DNA from: Candidatus Limnocylindrales bacterium
GTDB taxonomy: Bacteria > Desulfobacterota > Binatia > UBA1149 > CAITLU01
DNA: 64,000 nucleotides
Reading direction: 5' to 3'
NCBI GenBank assembly: GCA_035626395.1
Contig: DASPNR010000042.1
Coordinates: 284,484 to 348,483, forward strand
Part shown: one piece after another, positions 56,106-63,533 of the stretch
How the letters are laid out: every line of letters starts with the position of its first letter
Numbering within the stretch: position 1 is the stretch's first letter
Position numbers and translations under genes: made by a program
The notes under the pieces: model-generated
The model's database searches: none
What the model saw: the letters and a program-made list of their open reading frames with translations, nothing else
What the model was told of the DNA's origin: nothing

Positions 56106-56849
56106 ATGACGGCCAGTGCGATCCTCGCCTGTTTTTCCCTGGCGGCAGCCGTTGCAGCCGGGCTCTGGTGGTGGCGGCTGATCGACCAGGTCCGGGTGGG
56201 CGAGGGCCGGCCGAAGGTGCTCGCGCTCGTTGCGGTTTCCGTCGCTCTGGCCGCACTGGCGCTGCGCGGCGATCCAGGCACGGCCGCGGCCATCGCCGCG
56301 TGGATCGCCATGGCCGCCGGCGCGATGTTCCTGCTCCTGCTGGCGCTGGGCCGGCAGTCGCGCCGCGAGATCGCCGTACGCCTGGGGCGCCCGATCCTGC
56401 GCTTCGTCGCACCGGACGAACACGGGCAGCCTTTCGACATCGACGCGCTCGCGGGCCGGCCCTACCTGCTCAAGTTCTTCCGAGGTCATTGGTGACCGTT
56501 CTGTGTCGCCGAGTTGCGGCGATGGGAAGATCTGAGGCCGGAGCTGGACCGGCGCGGCATCGCGCTCGTCGCCATCTGCATGGACACGCCCGAGCAGCTC
56601 CGCGCCGGACGGCACAAGCACGGCGCGCGCATCAAGCTGCTGGCCGACCCGAAGCTGTCGGTGACGGCCAGGTACAACCTGGTCAACCATCGCGGCATCA
56701 CGCCGAGCGGCATCCGCAAGCTTCCGATCCCCACCACGATCCTGGTCGATGCGCACGGAACGGTGCGCTGGATTGACCAGGCCACCGACTACGCCGTACG
56801 CTCGCATCCCGAGCGCGTGCTGGACGCCATTCGCCGGGCGCTCGACTGA
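56106..56849 (+). CDS. Membrane-anchored peroxiredoxin-like protein with predicted selenocysteine (TGA at 56493-56495)
   Basis: One frame runs from ATG 56106 to the stop at 56847-56849 with a single in-frame TGA at codon 130. Read through, the product is 247 aa. It has three hydrophobic helices (about 3-23, 37-53, 58-81) and then a peroxiredoxin/thioredoxin-fold domain (90-247). The TGA sits at the redox site 'FFRGHW-U-PFC-VAELRRW', where relatives have C-P-F-C. 'GIALVAICMDTP', 'LLADPKLSVTARY' and 'IPTTILVDAHGTVRWI' after the TGA are normal AhpC/TSA features, so the 3' part is not degraded. A SECIS-like hairpin follows the TGA. I infer a UxxC thiol/selenol peroxidase or oxidoreductase. A nonsense mutation is the alternative, but strict in-frame conservation after the TGA argues against decay. 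It is controlled by the divergent TetR. Confidence 0.8.
56496..56524 (+). promoter_or_regulatory. Candidate bacterial SECIS element
   Basis: TCGCCG (56506-56511) and CGGCGA (56517-56522) pair perfectly around the loop AGTTG (56512-56516); two G-U pairs can extend the stem below. The loop begins 16 bases after the TGA and has G at its second position. As I recall it, the bacterial SECIS rule is a loop 16-37 bases from UGA, G in the first two loop bases and a short upper stem; this fits. It lies inside the coding sequence, as bacterial SECIS elements do. Confidence 0.65.
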
Positions 56850-56920
56850 CGCGTCACAGGTCGGTCACGAAAACTTCGCATTGGCGAGCCGCAAGCGGCT
56901 CGTGACACGGGAGGTCGGGA

Positions 56921-57325
56921 ATGCACGATTGGATCGCGCCGTACGCAGCGACGGTCTGGGCGATGGGAATGACGGGCGCGCTGATCCTGCTTCAGCTCGT
57001 CGTGCTGGACGTGGCCGGCATTCGTACGGGGCACGTTCCAGGCTCCACCGTCACCGCCGACCACGGCAACTTCCTGTTTCGCGCCACGCGCGCGCACGCG
57101 AACATCAACGAGAGCATTGCCGCCTTCATTCTCCTGGCGCTGTTCGGCGTGCTGTCGGGTGCCTCGCCGTGGTGGATGAACACTCTGGCGTGGGTGTATC
57201 TGGTGGCGCGCGTCGCGCACATGCTGTGCTACTACGCCGGCGCGCAGATCCCGCGCTCGATCAGCTTCGGCATCAGCATGACGGCGCTGGTGGGCATGCT
57301 GATCGTGGGGGTGGTGGAAGCGTAG
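56921..57325 (+). CDS. MAPEG-family membrane protein (microsomal GST-like)
   Basis: The protein is 134 aa with four hydrophobic helices. The MAPEG signature is seen in 'FRATRAHANINESIAAFILLAL' spacing and 'WVYLVARVAHMLCYYAG'. MAPEG proteins conjugate glutathione or reduce lipid peroxides. It follows the selenoprotein-like gene by 71 bases on the same strand. Two soluble GST genes lie just beyond, which makes this a glutathione/peroxide-linked neighbourhood. Confidence 0.9.
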   Translation: MHDWIAPYAATVWAMGMTGALILLQLVVLDVAGIRTGHVPGSTVTADHGNFLFRATRAHANINESIAAFILLALFGVLSGASPWWMNTLAWVYLVARVAHMLCYYAGAQIPRSISFGISMTALVGMLIVGVVEA

Positions 57326-57434
57326 CGCGCAATGCATCGATGACCGGGCGGCGCGGCTTGCGGCATGCGTGCCGCCAGCCGTCACACTCGCGCGCCACCG
57401 TCGGGCATCGCGCGAGTCGCGGCCTCCACCTGCA

Positions 57435-58196
57435 TCACTGCCGGTGCCGGCGGTACTGCTCGTGCACCCACGCCGCCGCCGGATGGGAGTCGAAACGCGC
57501 GACGATCTCGCACAGGCGTCGCGGCATCGGCTCGGGCTTGGCGACATCCGGATGCGTGATGCGCAGGACCGGGCTCATCAGCGCGGCTGCTGCAAGGTCG
57601 GCGATCGTGAACGTCCCGCCGACGAGGTAGCCGGTGCGCGCACTCTTGCCGCCGATGAAGTCCAGGAACTCGCCGACCGTCTTCTCCGCCTGCGCGACCG
57701 ACTCGGCAGTGACGCCGTTTCCGGAGCGCATCAGCTCCTTGATCAGCGGCATCGCGCCGAGGTAGAGCGCCCGCTGCAGCGCGGGTCTGCCTTGCGAGAA
57801 CATGGTGGCGATGTACTGCGGCGTCGACAGCATGCCGTCGTAGACCATGCGGCGGCTGGCCGGGCCGAGCTCTTCGTCGAACCGGCGCTCCAGCGCGAGC
57901 GCCTCGGCCCGTGCCGCCGCATCGGCCGGATACAGCGGCCGCTCCGGAAAGCGCCGCTCGAGCTCGGCCACGATCGCCGCCGAGCCCGCAAGGGTCTTGC
58001 CGCCGACTTTGAGCACGGGCGTCGCGCGCTGCCCGCTCAGGCGCGGCAGGAAGAACGCGTGCGGCCCCGGCAGATAGTCGATGCGCCGATGCGCGATGCG
58101 CTTGTAGTCGAGCGCCCAGCGCGCCTTCTCGTTGTAGTGCGAATAACGGAACTGATGCAGCTCGACGGCGCCGGCCGCGACCTTCGTCTCCGGCAC
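57435..58196 (-). CDS. Glutathione S-transferase family protein (copy 2 of a tandem pair)
   Basis: The protein is 253 aa. The N-terminal thioredoxin-like domain starts 'LHQFRYSHYNEKARWALDYK', which is GST-like with Ser/Tyr candidates for thiol activation, and 'ATPVLKVGGKTLAGSAAI' forms the glutathione-binding loop. The C-terminal helical domain has 'FTIADLAAAALMSPV', the N-capping box of GSTs. It is a close paralogue of the upstream gene. It starts at GTG 58196, 7 bases after that gene's stop. The substrate is unknown. Confidence 0.88.
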   Translation of the reverse strand: MPETKVAAGAVELHQFRYSHYNEKARWALDYKRIAHRRIDYLPGPHAFFLPRLSGQRATPVLKVGGKTLAGSAAIVAELERRFPERPLYPADAAARAEALALERRFDEELGPASRRMVYDGMLSTPQYIATMFSQGRPALQRALYLGAMPLIKELMRSGNGVTAESVAQAEKTVGEFLDFIGGKSARTGYLVGGTFTIADLAAAALMSPVLRITHPDVAKPEPMPRRLCEIVARFDSHPAAAWVHEQYRRHRQ

Positions 58197-58203
58197 CGCG
58201 CGC

Positions 58204-58974
58204 TTACGCGACCACCGTGCCGCAGGAGGGCGGCCGGTGCTTCCGATACTGCTCGTGCACCCACAGGACGGCCGGATGTCGCTCGTAGCGCTGCAGCAGA
58301 ACGCGTGCGGCCTTCGGCAGCGGCTCCGGCTTGGCCATGTCGGGATGAGTGACGGCGACCATCGGCGCCAGCAGCGCGGCGCCGGTCAGATCGGCGATGG
58401 TGAAACCGTCGCCGACCATCTGGCCCGTGCGGGAGGTCTTCCCGGCAATGAAATCGAGCAGGCTCTCGACGGTCTTCTCGGCGACCGCAACCTGCTCGGA
58501 CGTCACGCCGTTGGCCTTGCGCAGCAGGCCCTGCACGAGCGGGAACATCCCGCGGTACAGGGCGCGCTTCCACTCGGGCTTCCCCACGGAGAACATGCGC
58601 GGGATGTAGTCGGGCTCGTCGTCGAGCAGCGCCTTGAACACCAGGCGGCGAACGGCCGGGCCGAGCTCGTCATCGAAGCGCTGCTGGATGGCCAGGGCCT
58701 CCTCGCGGTCGGCCGCGTCGGCTGGGTACAGCGGCGGAGAGGGATGGCTGCGCTCGATCATGTCGATGATGCGCGCCGATCCCGCCACCACTTTGCCGTC
58801 GGTGCGCACGACCGGCACCGCAGTCTGCCCGGTCAGCTTCTTGATCTGCGGCGCATGCGGGCCCGGCAGATAGTTGATGCGAACGTGCGCGATGCGCTTG
58901 TAGTCCAGCGTCCAGCGCACCTTCTCGTTGTAGTGCGAGAAGGGAAACTGCAGCAGCTCGATCGTCTCGCTCAT
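58204..58974 (-). CDS. Glutathione S-transferase family protein (copy 1 of a tandem pair)
   Basis: The protein is 256 aa with the same layout as its neighbour: 'LQFPFSHYNEKVRWTLDYK', 'TAVPVVRTDGKVVAGSARI' and 'GFTIADLTGAALLAPM'. The two share most landmarks (for example 'HYNEK.RW.LDYKRIAH', 'LYPADAA', 'HPAxxWVHEQYRKHR'), so they arose by tandem duplication. It is the first gene of the pair. The 236 bases between it and efp hold both divergent promoters; I see no strong motif there. Confidence 0.88.
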   Translation of the reverse strand: MSETIELLQFPFSHYNEKVRWTLDYKRIAHVRINYLPGPHAPQIKKLTGQTAVPVVRTDGKVVAGSARIIDMIERSHPSPPLYPADAADREEALAIQQRFDDELGPAVRRLVFKALLDDEPDYIPRMFSVGKPEWKRALYRGMFPLVQGLLRKANGVTSEQVAVAEKTVESLLDFIAGKTSRTGQMVGDGFTIADLTGAALLAPMVAVTHPDMAKPEPLPKAARVLLQRYERHPAVLWVHEQYRKHRPPSCGTVVA

Positions 58975-59210
58975 GCCGTCGTTGTATTCCGCGGCCGGAG
59001 GCGGCGCCAGCGCCGGCAGCGGCGGGCGCTACCTGCGACGCGTTGGCGACGGCCAGCGGCCGCGCGCGTGCCGCCGCCATGGATGCTGCGCAATCGCACG
59101 CTTTTCCTGCCCGCAAACTCGTGTATTGTTCGCCTCGACTTCACCCGTCATCGGGACCGTTCGGCTGCCCGCAACAGGCACCGGGCCAAATCGCAGGAGG
59201 CAGCTTTCCT

Positions 59211-59768
59211 ATGAACGCCAGCGAGATCCGCCGCGGCTACGTCATCATGTACAACGGTGCACCGCATCGCGTGCTCGACTTCCAGCATCGCACCCCGGGC
59301 AACCTGCGGGCGTTCGTGCAGGCCAGGCTGCGCAACGTCAAGACCGGCCTCTCCACCGAAGCCCGCTTCAGCTCCACCGAGACCATCGAGCGCGTCACCC
59401 TCGAGCAGCACGACATGCAGTTCCTGTACAGAGAGGGCGACGATTTCCACTTCATGAACACCGAGACGTACGAGCAGATCTCCCTGTCGGCCGAGGAGCT
59501 CGGCGACAACGTCTACTACCTCGTCGACGGCACTTCGATCGAGGTGGAGACGTTCGAAGGGCGTCCGATCGGCATCAAGCCGCCGCCCATCATCGAGCTG
59601 ACCGTGGTCGAGACTTCGCCGGAAATGCGCGGCGCCACCGCCTCCAACAGCCCCAAGCCGGCCAAGCTGGAGACGGGCCTGATGGTCAGCGTGCCGCCGT
59701 TCGTCAAGGAGGGAGAGAGGGTGCGCGTCGATACGGCTACCGGGCAGTATCTGGAGCGCGTGCGCTGA
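59211..59768 (+). CDS. efp: Elongation factor P, variant loop without the modifiable lysine
   Basis: The protein is 185 aa. It relieves ribosome stalling at polyproline stretches. The three-domain EF-P layout is intact: KOW-like N-domain, 'YVxSDEF'-equivalent middle domain with 'DDFHFMNTETYEQISL', and an OB C-domain ending 'VKEGERVRVDTATGQYLERV'. In the loop that reaches the peptidyl-transferase centre, E. coli has PGKG with beta-lysylated Lys34. This protein has P29-G30-N31-L32-R33, so Asn replaces the modified Lys and no Lys is nearby. ATG 59211 has AGGAGG upstream. Confidence 0.93.
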   Translation: MNASEIRRGYVIMYNGAPHRVLDFQHRTPGNLRAFVQARLRNVKTGLSTEARFSSTETIERVTLEQHDMQFLYREGDDFHFMNTETYEQISLSAEELGDNVYYLVDGTSIEVETFEGRPIGIKPPPIIELTVVETSPEMRGATASNSPKPAKLETGLMVSVPPFVKEGERVRVDTATGQYLERVR

Positions 59769-59846
59769 GCGCGCATCCGCGCCCGCCGTGCGACGTCGAG
59801 GCGGAATGCGGTCGGTTGGATGCGCGCGGGCATGGAACCCGCCGCG

Positions 59847-61235
59847 TCAAACGGGACGTCGATCGTACGACGTGATCAGCCGCGCGCTTCGACGTCGCCA
59901 GACGTAGTACCAGGCCCACTGGAACAGGACCAGGACACGGTTCTCGAAGCCGACCAGAAACATCAGGTGGACGAACAGCCACGCCAGCCACGCCGTGAAG
60001 CCGGCCAGGTGCAGCCGACCGATCTGCGCGATCGCCTTGGCGCGGCCGATCGTGGCCATCGCTCCGCGATCTTCGTAGCGGAACGGCGGCAGCGAGCGTC
60101 CGGCAAGCCGTGCCAGCACCATGCGTGCTGCGTAACGCCCCTGCTGGATCGCCACCTGTGCCACGCCGGGCAGCGGCCGGTCGTCCTGGACGAGGTAGGC
60201 GAGATCGCCGGCGACGAACACCTCGGGATGGCCGGGCAACGTCAGGTCCGGCTCCACGGCGACGGTGCCCTGGCGCGACAACGTGGCACCGGTCTGCTCG
60301 GCCAGGCGGGCGGCCAACGGATGACCGCGAACGCCGGCGGCCCACACGATCGCTCGCGACGCGATGCGCTCCTGCGCGCCGCCGTGCTCGACCGTCACGC
60401 CGGTCTCGTCGATGGCCTTGACCAGCGTGTGCATGCGCAGCTCCACGCCCATGCGCACGAGCATCTGCTCGGCGCTGGCGGAGAGGCGCTCGGGAAATGC
60501 GGTCAGCACGCGGCCGGCCCCTTCGACCAGGAGGACGCGCACCGACTCGCGGGCGATGTTGCGAAACTCGCTTCGCAGCGTGTCCGCCGCGATCTCGGCG
60601 ATGGCGCCGGCCATTTCCACTCCGGTGGCTCCGCCGCCCACGACGACGAACGTCAGCAGCGCCTGGCGCTCGACCAGGTCGCGCGTGCGTTCGGCGAGCT
60701 CGAAGGCCAGCAGCATGCGCGACCGGATCTCGGTCGCGTCCTCGATCGACTTGAGACCCGGCGCCAGGTCTTCCCATTCGGCGTGGCCGAAGTAGTTGTT
60801 GACCATGCCGGTGGCTACGATCAACGAGTCGTAGGCAACGGTGTCCTCGGCCGTGCGCACGACACGCTCGTCCAGATCGATGTCGACGACCTCGCCGAGC
60901 AGGACCGTGACGTTGCGGCGCTCGCGCAGGACCTCGCGCAGCGGCGCGGCGATGTCGCCGGGCGAGAGCGCGCCCGTGGCTACCTGGTAGAGCAGCGGCT
61001 GGAAGAGATGGAAGTTCCGTTTGTCCAGGATGGTGACGTGCACGTCGGTGTCGGCGAGCTCGCGCGCCACGTGCAAGCCGGCAAAGCCGCCGCCGATGAC
61101 GACGACCCGATGCGGCCGCGACAGGCCGGCACTCTCTTTTTCAGCGCCATCGTCGCGCGTGGTCGCTCGCGCCGCGGTCGCCTCGACCGGCTGCTCGCTT
61201 GCGACCATGGACCGCAGGACGGCCGGCAGGTTCAC
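59847..61235 (-). CDS. ndh: Type II NADH dehydrogenase (NDH-2)
   Basis: Single-subunit FAD enzyme that passes electrons from NADH to quinone without pumping protons; 462 aa. The FAD motif is 'VVVIGGGFAGLHVARELA' and the NADH motif is 'FVVVGGGATGVEMAGAIAE'. 'FQPLLYQVATGAL' and 'VFVAGDLA' are further NDH-2 landmarks, and the C-terminus has a hydrophobic/amphipathic stretch for membrane attachment. GTG 61235 is chosen because AGGAG lies 8 bases upstream; ATG 61208 is an alternative. The gene is divergent from the ChaN-like lipoprotein, with the starts 33 bases apart. Confidence 0.93.
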   Translation of the reverse strand: MNLPAVLRSMVASEQPVEATAARATTRDDGAEKESAGLSRPHRVVVIGGGFAGLHVARELADTDVHVTILDKRNFHLFQPLLYQVATGALSPGDIAAPLREVLRERRNVTVLLGEVVDIDLDERVVRTAEDTVAYDSLIVATGMVNNYFGHAEWEDLAPGLKSIEDATEIRSRMLLAFELAERTRDLVERQALLTFVVVGGGATGVEMAGAIAEIAADTLRSEFRNIARESVRVLLVEGAGRVLTAFPERLSASAEQMLVRMGVELRMHTLVKAIDETGVTVEHGGAQERIASRAIVWAAGVRGHPLAARLAEQTGATLSRQGTVAVEPDLTLPGHPEVFVAGDLAYLVQDDRPLPGVAQVAIQQGRYAARMVLARLAGRSLPPFRYEDRGAMATIGRAKAIAQIGRLHLAGFTAWLAWLFVHLMFLVGFENRVLVLFQWAWYYVWRRRSARLITSYDRRPV

Positions 61236-61268
61236 GGCCGCCGCTCCTGGCGAGCGCCCGTGCGCTCC

Positions 61269-62324
61269 ATGCGCTTCTCCGATGGCGGCCACAGCTGGAA
61301 ACGGCGCCTGCGCGGCAAGCGCCCGAGCGCCGTCGCAATCATCGTCCTCTCCCTCTGGGTGAGCGCGTGCACCGCTTCGCCTGCCGTTTTGCCCTCTGTC
61401 ACCGGCGATCAGCATAGCTTGTCAGGAAAACTCTGGGATGTGGCGCGTCAAAAATTCGTCTCGCCCGACCATCTGGTGCGTGTTGCCGGCAGCGCAGATG
61501 CGGTGCTGCTCGGCGAGCAGCACGACAATCCCGACCATCACCAGCTCCAGGCGTGGGTGCTGCAGAGGCTGGTCGAGCGGCGCCGACGGCCGGCCGTGGC
61601 GTTCGAGCAGCTGGATTTCGAGGACCAGCCGGCCGTGGACGAGGTCCTGCAGCGGCGGGGCGACGCGGAGCAGCTGGACGTCGCGGTGCAGTGGAGCCGC
61701 AGCGGGTGGCCGCCGTTCGAGATCTACCGGCCGGTGTTCGAGGTCGCGCTGCAGGAGGGGCTAAGCATCCGCGCCGCCAATCTGTCGCGTGCGCGGCTGC
61801 GGGATCCGAATCTGCTCGACGAGATCGCAGTGCCGCTGCCGCAGCGCCTGCGCAACGAGATGGCGCAGGAGATTGCCGAAGCCCATTGCGGGCACGCCAG
61901 CGGGCGCATGACGGAGGCGATGATCCTGATGCAGCGCCACCGCGACGCGCATATGGCCGCGGCGCTGGCCGATGCGTGCGGCGTGGCGGCGACGCGCGAC
62001 GGCCCGGCGTCAGCGGCCGGTGTCGCCAGCGAAGCGAGGCGCGACGTCGGCGACAGCGACGGATCCTGCGTGCTCATCGCCGGCTTCGGGCACGTGCGGC
62101 GGGACCGCGGTGTTCCACTCTATCTGCGGCACCAGTGGCCGCAGCTTCGCGTGGTGTCGGTGGCTTTCCTCGAGGTCGCCGAGAATCTCGAGCATCCGCA
62201 GGACTACGCCGCCGCCTTCGGCGACGACCCGCGCCCCTTCGATTATTTCTGGTTCACGCCGGCGATCGCGCGGCCCGACCCATGCGTCGAGTTCCGGCGT
62301 CAGCTGGAGGGGCTGGCGCGCTGA
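61269..62324 (+). CDS. ChaN-like lipoprotein (heme-linked family)
   Basis: The protein is 351 aa. The leader contains the lipobox 'WVSAC' (Cys at about 34), so it is lipid-anchored. The ChaN domain is recognised by 'VLLGEQHDNPDHHQLQ' at the start and 'CVLIAGFGHVRRDRGVP' near the end. Campylobacter ChaN binds two hemes as a dimer and may help iron uptake; the same role here is only inferred. ATG 61269 is used. The stop codon lies inside the first copy of the 41-bp repeat. Confidence 0.88.
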   Translation: MRFSDGGHSWKRRLRGKRPSAVAIIVLSLWVSACTASPAVLPSVTGDQHSLSGKLWDVARQKFVSPDHLVRVAGSADAVLLGEQHDNPDHHQLQAWVLQRLVERRRRPAVAFEQLDFEDQPAVDEVLQRRGDAEQLDVAVQWSRSGWPPFEIYRPVFEVALQEGLSIRAANLSRARLRDPNLLDEIAVPLPQRLRNEMAQEIAEAHCGHASGRMTEAMILMQRHRDAHMAAALADACGVAATRDGPASAAGVASEARRDVGDSDGSCVLIAGFGHVRRDRGVPLYLRHQWPQLRVVSVAFLEVAENLEHPQDYAAAFGDDPRPFDYFWFTPAIARPDPCVEFRRQLEGLAR

Positions 62325-62414
62325 GCTCGCGCTGCGGCCGCAGCCGTTGCGTCCCGCCCGCGCCGCCGGCGGCCTGAGCTCGCGCTGCGGCCGCAGCCGT
62401 TGCGTCCCGCCCGC
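62321..62414. repeat. Two exact 41-bp direct repeats downstream of the ChaN-like gene
   Basis: Copies at 62321-62361 and 62374-62414 are identical and separated by the palindrome GCCGCCGGCGGC. Each copy contains the perfect 14-bp palindrome GCTGCGGCCGCAGC. The first copy includes the TGA of the ChaN-like gene. The hairpins could act in transcription termination or as mRNA 3'-end structures, although no T-run follows. Confidence 0.8.
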
Positions 62415-62507
62415 TCCGTGGCCGCATCGATGGCCGGATACGCCATGGCAGGATCGGTGGGCTCGTAGTCATTGCGGCCAAGGCGGCGCCAGCCCATACT
62501 CCGCGCC

Positions 62508-63533
62508 ATGAGCCCGCAGCCTCGCCATCCCCGCCGCATCGTCATGGTGACGTTCCCGCAGGCCGAGATGCTCGACGTGGTCGGACCGCTCGAAGTCTTC
62601 TCGGTGGCCTCGCGCTTTCTCGAGCAGACCGGCCGCACCAGCGGCCCTGCCTACATCGTCGAGATCGTGGCGCAGGCGCCGGGCCGGATGACGATGGCGT
62701 CGGGGCTGCAGATCGTCGCGTCGCGATCGCTGCGTGGCGTGCGCGGTCCGATCGACACGCTCTTCGTCCCCGGCGGCGAAGGCACCAACGTGGCGATGCG
62801 CGACGCCGTGCTGATCGACTGGATTCGCCGCACCGCGCGCACCACCCGCCGCGTCGCCTCGGTCTGCACCGGAGCGTTCCTGCTCGCGCGCGCCGGGCTG
62901 CTCTCGCGCAAGCGGGCCACGACGCACTGGCGCTTCTGCGACCGACTCGCGGCCGAGCATCCGGACGTGCAGGTCGAGCCCGACTCGATCTACGTGCGCG
63001 ACGGGAGGGTTTTCACCTCGGCCGGCGTCACCGCGGGCATGGACCTGGCGCTCGCGCTGGTGGAGGACGACTACGGAAAGGAGGTCGCGCTGACCACGGC
63101 GCGCCTGCTGGTGCTGTTCCTGAAGCGTCCCGGCGGACAGTCGCAGTTCAGCACGCAGCTGGCTTCGCAGTTCGCCGAGCGCGAACCGATCCGCGATCTG
63201 CAGGCCTGGATCATCGAGCATCCCGAGGCCGATCTGAGCGTCGAGGCGCTGGCCAGGCGCGTGGCGATGAGCCCGCGCAACTTCGCGCGAGTGTTCACGC
63301 GCGAGGTCGGCGCGACGCCGGCACGCTTCGTCGAACGCGTTCGCGTCGAAGCGGCACGCCGGCGCCTGGAGCAGGCCGGCGGTGGAGTGGAAGAGGTCGC
63401 CGCCGGCTGCGGCTTCGGCACCGCCGAGACCATGCGCCGCGCATTCCTTCGCAACGTCCAAGTCAGCCCGAGCGCGTATCGCGCACGCTTTCGAACGGAG
63501 AAGAGCCATGGAGATCTGCGTAGTCCTGTATGA
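62508..63533 (+). CDS. GlxA-family regulator (DJ-1/PfpI domain + AraC helix-turn-helix)
   Basis: The protein is 341 aa. The N-terminal DJ-1/PfpI domain (about 10-205) has the Cys elbow 'VCTGAFLLARAGLL'. The C-terminal AraC-type DNA-binding domain (about 225-325) has 'LSVEALARRVAMSPRNFARVF' and 'AAGCGFGTAETMRRAF'. Such proteins regulate amino acid or amine breakdown genes. It overlaps the following DJ-1 gene by 26 bases, suggesting it controls or is co-produced with it. Confidence 0.92.
   Translation: MSPQPRHPRRIVMVTFPQAEMLDVVGPLEVFSVASRFLEQTGRTSGPAYIVEIVAQAPGRMTMASGLQIVASRSLRGVRGPIDTLFVPGGEGTNVAMRDAVLIDWIRRTARTTRRVASVCTGAFLLARAGLLSRKRATTHWRFCDRLAAEHPDVQVEPDSIYVRDGRVFTSAGVTAGMDLALALVEDDYGKEVALTTARLLVLFLKRPGGQSQFSTQLASQFAEREPIRDLQAWIIEHPEADLSVEALARRVAMSPRNFARVFTREVGATPARFVERVRVEAARRRLEQAGGGVEEVAAGCGFGTAETMRRAFLRNVQVSPSAYRARFRTEKSHGDLRSPV

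Noticed and set aside
56493..56495. TGA as a true stop or a pseudogene mutation in the peroxiredoxin-like gene
   Set aside because: The frame continues for 118 further codons with intact family motifs. The TGA replaces precisely a redox residue, and a SECIS-like hairpin follows. Not fully excluded; decided by presence of selABCD.
56514..56849. Separate small gene starting at TTG 56514
   Set aside because: It is in the same frame as the upstream part and lacks its own ribosome binding site and the redox site; it is better explained as the continuation of the selenoprotein.
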